Assembly: GCA_933822405.4 (NCBI GenBank)
Contig: CAKOGP040002004.1
Location: forward strand, 1 to 11,612
DNA length: 11,612 bases
Reading direction: 5' to 3'
From: Cylindrotheca closterium
Taxonomy: Eukaryota; Bacillariophyta; Bacillariophyceae; Bacillariales; Bacillariaceae
The notes beneath the pieces are model-generated. The model was not told where the DNA came from and did not search any database. It saw nothing but the letters and a program-made list of their open reading frames with translations. Of the stretch, positions 6,556 through 11,612 are shown piece by piece. Every line of letters begins with the position of its first letter. Position 1 is the first letter of the stretch. The position numbers were made by a program, and so were the translations under genes.

Positions 6556-9500
6556 TCAGTCCTGTCGAATCACACTCACAGGTCGGATCAGCTCCTCATG
6601 CTTCGAACGAATTGACTCCACCTTGTGGTCCGATTCCCACATCGAATAGAGCTCCATCGCTTCGACCAAAGCTTCCTTTGCGCCATCACGATCATTAATG
6701 CTCAGTAAGTATTCTCCGAGCCTTTCCGATGCCATTCCAGCGTCGTTTACTCGGTAACCCTTTTTGCCGGCCTCGATAGAAGCTCGATAGAACCGACGAG
6801 CTTTCATTGGGTTTTTGTCCAATACAGCAAGCTCAGCATCCAGAAGTAGATCCAGTTGCTTCAAGTTCGGGCATCCTTGGGCAATCCATATCTTTGTCTT
6901 TTTGCTCGTCTGCTTTCCATACCTGCGATACTTGGAAGATCGCTTGTCGGAAGAACGAGCACAATGCAAACAAGAAATGGCAACATAAATCTCGAACCAA
7001 AGACGAATAGCATTTCCTGAAGTTGCCTCAACGATAAAGGGAATCTTCTCCAGGGTTTCCTCTGCGTTTGCTTGGTGGTTCCCGCAGAATGCAAATATGA
7101 TTCCTTTGAACCCATGTCTCAAAGCATCGCCCAAATTGTCACATGCTGCTGGATCATCCAACACGGTCTCGTCCATTGCTTCTCCTTTCAAAACCAGAGG
7201 ATCTTCAGACTGTCCCAGCATGTTCAATATGGCTTGGAACATGATAGACATGAGATGGACTTGCCATCCCCGATTCATCCGTTTGATGTTTCGAATGTTT
7301 TCTCTTGTTTCTTCCGAAGCTGCTCTGAGAGATCGTCCATTGACAACTTCGAATTTGAGGAACACCATGTATGAGTACAGGGACATTTGGATATCTCCAA
7401 CTTGCGAACTATAATGATAGTTTTCATATAAGCTATCTTGGACCGATCGAATGTCGTGAGTGTAACCTGAAGCAAAGGAGGGCAAATAAGGGCCAATATC
7501 GTTAGATCAGATAAATTGTTTAGCTAATTTCAAGCAATGGACTTACTTTGGAGGCAGTCTATGTACAACTTCGATGCAGCCTTCGAGTAACGATCCTTTG
7601 AACGCTCCATTATGATTTGAGTGCACTTTGCATGGGCATCGATCACCTTTAAATTAGTTGCCATGCCTCCGCGATAAGCATATGCATTGGCAGCCTCATC
7701 GCACACGCCAAATTCGTTGACAAGGGCCACCATCTTCGAAGTAACCACGGGAAGCTCGATTTTGTTGCTTACATATACTAACACCAATAGCGTCGACAAG
7801 ATTTTCATGGCATCGAGAGCCGTTTTGTTGGTCATCATAGCAAGCGTCGACGCTCGATTTGGATCAAGATTCTTATCGTATTTAGTGATGAGATTTAGAC
7901 GAGTGTAAATCGAAAGTTTCCTTCCTTGTCTCAAGAGAGGGTGGCCCAATTGCTCCAGTAGATCGTAGCAGATTTTTTGCGCCTTGTACATCCCGCCCCG
8001 ACAGGGACTCAATCATAGATACATATAACGGAAACCTCTCTTCGAGTGAAAGATTCGGCTGACTCAGCACTTCATCATACATGACTTGCATTGTTTCAGC
8101 ATTTCCCAGTACCCCGTACACATTGGTGGCCAGGGTGTAGAGCTTGAGGGTAAAATCACGATGCGACTGCCAGCAGTCTTGTGGAAGCAGACTAATCCCG
8201 ACACCTGCATAATTAGATGCAATGTCGAAGCCTGATAGTCGCATGGCTCTTTTCGCTGCGCGAAAGTTCAGCTCCGCCAGCGAAGTAGCAACAGTCGAAG
8301 GAATGGAGCCTCCAACTCCGACATTCAACAAGTTCGCCACGACAAACAAGGCTTTATCTACCTCTAGTCTTGACAATCGTCGTAGAAGAATGGTACCAAC
8401 CTCGTATCTCATCGTTTGAAGCTTCTGTTCGCTTGTGATAAGAAGGGCCGCCTCTTGAACCTTGTCATGCACCCATTTGAAACCCACACTATCAATATTG
8501 AGAAATCCTTGAGTGACAGCTCTGGTTAGCTATCGAAGATAGCCAACTGGCGCCTTCTTTTCGGGTTCTTCTGCTTGGTGTTTTCTTGGAGTGACTCTGG
8601 TGGGTTGTGGTGTGAAGCTGGTCCTTTTGAGTTGCGCGCGAAGCGTGCGACTCAAAGGACCAGTCTCAGATTTCCCGTAAGACGTGAAATCTGAGAAATA
8701 ACTCTATCTTTCTGTCAGTATACTTGCACACAAGTTCGATATGTGTAGATCGGACTTAGGTTGCTGGTGCAATACTGAGATGACGGTCGCCCTACCGTCG
8801 TTCATGGAGTCACTTATTGAGTCCATTGGTTCGACCGCTTTCTTCCGTCTACGTTAGACCATTTGGATAGCTCGTTTGGCTTCAACGGTCTTTCCTTGAA
8901 ATAGTCCTTGACCACTCTTGATAGAAAGTCCTCTCTAAAGCTTGCTCCAAGACAAGCTGCAAGCTGCAGCACTTCCTGCATCTTCGGGGGCAAGTTCTTC
9001 ATTTTCTCCTTGAGGAGGCTGACAACATTGTCACTGGCAACCGTCTCGAGCTCAATCTGATTTTCATCCCACACCCAACTTTTCTCGGCTCTCGAGTATG
9101 CGATGAGCTTTTCATTGCTGAGCATATAAATGAAATTGAGAACAAAGAAGGCATTCCCTCCAGTCCTCTGATGGACGATCTCAGCTAAGTCGGACGTTCG
9201 ATAGCATGGAATTTGAAAAATACCAGCCAAGATCTCCTCGACTTGTTCCACCTTCAGGTCCCCGACCGCGATTTTTGTGGTATCGTAGTCGTACTCGTCC
9301 TGTTTCTCATCAAGATTTCGGATCAATTTGTTCACGACATGGGAGCCATCTACTTCGTTTGATCTGTAAAGAGCGATGAGCATAAAGTTGTTGCTGGAAT
9401 TGTCAGTCATCAATACTTCCATCAGGTTGATGGATGGTAGATCGGCCCACTGAATATCATCCAATACCATGACGAGTGGATTGAAAAAGGAAGCTATTGT

Positions 9501-10295
9501 ACGAAAGAAACTTCTGATGGCACCGTTCAAACGTTCTTTGTTCGCACCGTGATCTCCCCCCTGTGGATCATCCTGGGCGAGATACTCCGAAGAGTCGCCA
9601 ACAATATCCTCGATTTCAGGTAGGATGAGGATAAGCGTGGCCAATTCAGGTCCAACCTTTTCGATGATCGTCTCTTGAATGTCTTCAAAAGACAAAGAAC
9701 CCATCTGCTCGCCTGAATGCTTGAGATGAAGAATCTCTCCACAGATATGTCTTCCAGCAGCTGCGATACCAGCGTACGGCTCGCCTCGGAGCTTTTGGTC
9801 GAACTTCCCCATGGAGAAGATCCCTTTCTTTTTGGCAACTGCATCCGCCACTGTGACGGCAAGCGCTGTCTTGCCAGTACCCGAGAGACCCGAAATATAA
9901 AGGAGCTTCTTTTGACCAGTGGCCACAAGATCATCCAGACATTTACGGATGGTCTTGATCTCCTTGTTCCGTCCAAACAGTCCGAGCTGCGCCATTTTGA
10001 CCCCAAGCTCATTTTGCTTGCTTGATTGCGAATTGGCGGTGCTGTAACTCGCATCATGCCGAGACGACGAAGAGTTTATATCGCCATCTTGATAGCTTCC
10101 TTTACTGGCATTACTTGACTTCTGTGTTTCTGCAGTTCGAGATTCACTCCCATTGGAGCTTGGTCCGGCACACAGATCCGTATACGATAAAGAGCTTACT
10201 TCGCCAGCTGGATAGATTCCTTTACTGGCATCGCTTGATTTCTGCGTTGGGGCAGTTTGGGAATCGGTCCCTTTGGAGCTTGCTCCATTAGACAT
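6556..10295 (-). CDS. STAND-like AAA_16/COG3899 ATPase with helical repeat C-terminus (3 exons, one apparent frameshift)
   Basis: Exons are 10295-8853, 8529-7547 and 7466-6556. Removing one surplus base near 7996-7999 gives 1,111 residues, ending at a TGA (6556-6558). Residues 1-100 are Ser-rich and contain a 40-residue-spaced repeat. The ATPase core has GLSGTGKT (Walker A, 136-143) and LVMVLDDIQWAD (Walker B, 274-285), followed by winged-helix-like sequence (LPPKMQEVLQLAACLGASF, about 435-453). Exon 2 starts with GFLNIDSVGFKWVHDKVQEA, the hallmark HD-x-VQ-x-A motif of COG3899 ATPases. The rest is alpha-helical with TPR-like pairs. Bacterial relatives sit next to Ser/Thr kinase or histidine kinase domains; none is visible here, so this is a stand-alone ATPase-plus-repeat protein, probably a cytoplasmic signalling switch (inferred). 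The start is supported by the leader and by an in-frame protein with no upstream extension. Confidence 0.85.
7467..7546 (-). other. Intron 2 of the ATPase gene (80 nt, phase 1)
   Basis: The donor is GTAAGT (7546-7541). The acceptor is preceded by a pyrimidine-rich tract (TTTGCCCTCCTTTGCTTCAG). Splicing joins CAA-A and GT-TAC to give ...DCLQS-YTHDIRS..., restoring the frame across an in-frame stop at 7530. The length and splice sites suit a diatom intron. Confidence 0.9.
7992..8000 (-). other. Apparent +1 frameshift in exon 2 of the ATPase gene
   Basis: Reading exon 2 gives ...VSMIESLSGRD in one frame, while the helical continuation ...YKAQKICYDLLEQLGHPLL lies one base off. The coding strand there is TCGGGGCGGGATG. 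With one G fewer the frame joins as ...ESLSGGMYKAQKICYDLL. No GT-AG pair fits. It is a sequence error in a G run, an inactivating mutation, or a real shift site. Confidence 0.8.
8525..8547 (-). other. Hairpin at the 3' splice site of intron 1
   Basis: TTAGCTATC and GATAGCCAA (plus strand, 8526-8546) form a stem around a GAA centre. On the transcribed strand the one imperfect pair is a G-U wobble. The acceptor AG lies within the stem, so folding could hide it. Confidence 0.6.
8618..8663. other. Long intron hairpin, about 20 bp stem
   Basis: CTGGTCCTTTTGAGT pairs with ACTCAAAGGACCAG with one bulged base. An inner stem GCGCGC/GCGTGC closes a GAA triloop at 8640-8642. It abuts the next hairpin without a gap. 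Confidence 0.85.
8664..8696. other. Intron hairpin, 11 bp plus 3 bp inner stem
   Basis: TCTCAGATTTC (8664-8674) pairs perfectly with GAAATCTGAGA (8686-8696). After one mismatch, CGT pairs with ACG around the triloop AAG (8679-8681). This is the cleanest stem in the intron. Confidence 0.85.
8722..8757. other. Two overlapping, mutually exclusive intron hairpins
   Basis: ACTTG-CACA-CAAGT (8722-8735) is one stem. AAGTTCGAT (8732-8740) also pairs with ATCGGACTT (8749-8757), with one G-T wobble. The two share 8732-8735, so only one can form at a time. Confidence 0.6.
8782..8826. other. Two further intron hairpins
   Basis: GACGGT (8782-8787) pairs perfectly with ACCGTC (8794-8799). ATGGAGTCA (8804-8812) pairs with TGAGTCCAT (8818-8826) with one central mismatch. 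A small TTGC-TGGT-GCAA stem precedes them at 8761-8772. Confidence 0.65.
10071..10283. repeat. Degenerate 120-bp tandem repeat inside ATPase exon 1
   Basis: Residues 5-35 (ASSKGTDSQTAPTQKSSDAS...) and 45-75 (PSSNGSESRTAETQKSSNAS...) are spaced by 40 codons. The DNA shows the same duplication (ACTGGCATCGCTTGATTTCTG against ACTGGCATTACTTGACTTCTG). The repeat lies in the disordered Ser-rich N-terminus, outside the ATPase core. Confidence 0.8.
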
Positions 10296-10296
10296 G

Positions 10297-10479
10297 TTAT
10301 TGTTCTAACTTGGAGAATTGGCTTTTGTAAGTTATTTTATGCATTTGCAAAACTGTCGAATCTATAAGGAAACATGAGGGGATTGTTCTGTTGTACGGTC
10401 CCGTCAGAATTTTTGTTCCTGTTTCGGATTCTCCGCGAACGAAAACGGTCCAACAGTTAAATAGCTCAAACTTCGCCAT
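10297..10479 (-). CDS. Upstream ORF of 60 codons ending one base before the ATPase start
   Basis: An ATG at 10479 opens a frame that stops with TAA at 10299-10297; one C then separates it from the ATPase ATG (TAACATG). If the mRNA begins upstream of 10479, translation of the ATPase would need reinitiation or leaky scanning, a possible control. The peptide matches nothing I know. The transcript start cannot be seen, so the ORF may be untranscribed. Confidence 0.25.
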   Translation of the reverse strand: MAKFELFNCWTVFVRGESETGTKILTGPYNRTIPSCFLIDSTVLQMHKITYKSQFSKLEQ

Positions 10480-11224
10480 CCGACATTTTATTCATTCTCA
10501 TCCCCGCCGTTTGGCGAACAAATCGTTGCTGCAATAATTTCCATTTACTTTACCGGGACAATAGATAGGTGCGTACTTCGATGAAAATCCCAGCAGTTAC
10601 CGGTGGTACTCGTACCGGTACCAATCAGGCGCTGATACAAACGCATCGCTGCGCAGTTGTGCTGAAGTCATTCTTCTTTATCCTGCGTGACCCACTTCGC
10701 AAGCAGAAGTTAGAAATCACATACAGCTCGGACTGGTAGTAGACTAATAAGCAGCTCCATCTGCTTGTACAATTATTGAAATATTAAATAACGGTACAGT
10801 AGGCTATGTTCTTTTTTATATGTATCATCGTCGTCCATGCAAAATCTTGAAACAGACTGCTGCAAACCTACAGTGCCAGGCTGTACGATCGATACCAGTA
10901 CTGTACCGCGATGTGTGATACTGTATTGTACCAAGAGAAACCAAGAGTGCACGTGACGAATTCGGCCTAAAAAAGTACTTTCGTACAACAAAACCCTCAT
11001 CGCAGAATTTTTGCAGGAAGCCTTTTCGAACGTATCACAAAGTGAGGAATATCAAATCAAATGGAGACGCGAGATGGGTCTAAATTGTGACAAACTGTCA
11101 TACAGGCTGCTGGATTCAATTTCACCACAACAGTACGCTTTTAGGTTCTTGCATTCGTCACCCAATGTCAGAAAATTTCGACGCAGCTAACAGTAGCTTT
11201 TATACTGACAAAGTCCATCCTGTT
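10480..11224. other. Gene-free upstream region of the ATPase gene
   Basis: No supported gene. It contains TAC/GTAC-rich palindromic motifs such as GTACCGGTAC (about 10609-10621) and scattered CAGTACTG/GTACAG words near 10790-10930. Short ORFs here lack recognisable features. Confidence 0.5.
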
Positions 11225-11246
11225 CCTGTAAGTGTACACGTACAGG
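11225..11246. promoter_or_regulatory. 22-bp near-perfect palindrome
   Basis: CCTGTA-A-GTGTACAC-G-TACAGG is symmetric apart from one A/G pair of positions (11231, 11240). It lies about 0.9 kb upstream of the ATPase start and could bind a dimeric factor. No factor can be named. Confidence 0.3.
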
Positions 11247-11408
11247 GTAGGGTCTGCAACTGTCGGTGGGAGAAGCAGACATAATGTGCCGTAAAGGCTA
11301 AAATAGAAGTCGACTGGCTGGGTCGAACATATTGTCGATTAGTCAACTGCGACATTGTGCGAAACGGAGCTTCACGAAAATGAATACTAAATAAATAGCT
11401 TTAAGTAT

Positions 11409-11420
11409 TGACACGTGTCA
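11409..11420. promoter_or_regulatory. 12-bp palindrome TGACACGTGTCA with CACGTG core
   Basis: This is a perfect palindrome containing the E-box/G-box core CACGTG bound by bHLH and bZIP factors in eukaryotes, followed immediately by TGATCA. It is about 1.1 kb upstream of the ATPase ATG, so it could equally serve a gene beyond the right edge. Confidence 0.3.
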
Positions 11421-11440
11421 TGATCACAATTCCCTAAGCA

Positions 11441-11612
11441 GGGTTCTGTTCTTGTCTTAGGGTGATAAGACATTTCCACCGAAAGATATCATATTCGCAA
11501 CTGCAAGGACTAGTCGCAATCCTGACCACATTCACTGGCTGCAATCACAGAACAGACAAGAACAGTGCGCAGTCAACATGCCCCACTATCCGCTATTCCA
11601 TCTGGAATACAC
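11441..11612. repeat. Fragment of the duplicated repeat family at the right edge
   Basis: GGGTTCTGTTCTTGTCTTAG (11441-11460) matches 3289-3310 and 5043-5064. GGACTAGTCGCAAT (11509-11522) resembles the start of the 80-bp segments. GCAGTCAACAT (11569-11579) matches block copy 2 near 5306. CTGTTCTTGTCT (11446-11457) and its exact reverse complement (11554-11565) bracket about 96 bp. The family probably continues beyond the window. Confidence 0.5.

Larger units (their letters stand above)
8530..8852 (-). other. Intron 1 of the ATPase gene (323 nt), packed with hairpins
   Basis: The exon 1 frame hits a TAA at 8814-8816 and the exon 2 frame has a TAG at 8532-8530, so an intron is required to join them. 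A GTAGAC donor at 8852 and an AG at 8531-8530 join in phase 0 as ...KWSN-LTRAVTQGFL. An alternative pair (GTCGAA donor at 8835, AG ending at 8522) also keeps the frame and adds three residues. The donor is weak in either case. The intron is four times as long as intron 2 and holds at least seven inverted repeats. The bases CTAAC flank both ends. Confidence 0.7.

Noticed and set aside
9527..10057. 176-codon minus-strand ORF within the ATPase gene
   Set aside because: It is an out-of-frame shadow of exon 1, which has clear Walker motifs.

Overview
The window looks like nuclear DNA from a diatom or a close stramenopile. The evidence is short GT-AG introns (one of 80 nt), CA-rich leaders before likely start codons, genes separated by 1-2 kb of repeat-rich DNA, and a large AAA_16-type signalling ATPase of a kind I associate with diatom genomes. 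This placement is inferred from sequence style, not from a species match.

Layout, left to right. (1) Positions 1 to about 742: the start of a minus-strand gene that runs off the left edge. It encodes an N-terminal J domain (DnaJ type, with HPD) followed by a beta-propeller-like region. (2) About 754-1650: a gene-free stretch holding two related arrays of 20-bp palindromic units, bounded by an 11-bp inverted repeat. (3) 1650-2520: mostly non-coding, with one weak candidate for a small secreted peptide on the minus strand and a short TACCGAG repeat. (4) 2520 to about 6230: two diverged tandem copies of a roughly 1.8-kb block. Each carries an intact, unrecognised minus-strand ORF (183 and 180 codons) plus decayed DNA that includes what looks like a relic of a PIF/Harbinger-type transposase. 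(5) 6556-10295: the main gene, on the minus strand. It encodes a STAND-like AAA_16/COG3899 ATPase of about 1,111 aa with Walker A and B motifs, the family motif WVHDKVQEAA, and a helical (TPR-like) C-terminal half. It has two introns. Intron 1 is packed with hairpins, and a one-base shift in exon 2 breaks the frame as the sequence stands. (6) 10296-11612: the upstream region of the ATPase, with a 60-codon upstream ORF ending one base before the start codon, several palindromes (one with a CACGTG core), and another piece of the duplicated repeat family at the right edge.

The genes are not an operon and I see no direct functional link among them. The J-domain protein is a likely Hsp70 co-chaperone. 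The ATPase is a likely ligand- or partner-sensing NTPase switch. The duplicated ORF may belong to a repeat family. The most unusual signal is the near-continuous series of hairpins filling the first intron of the ATPase gene; next come the two related palindromic arrays and the tandem block with its conserved ORF pair.
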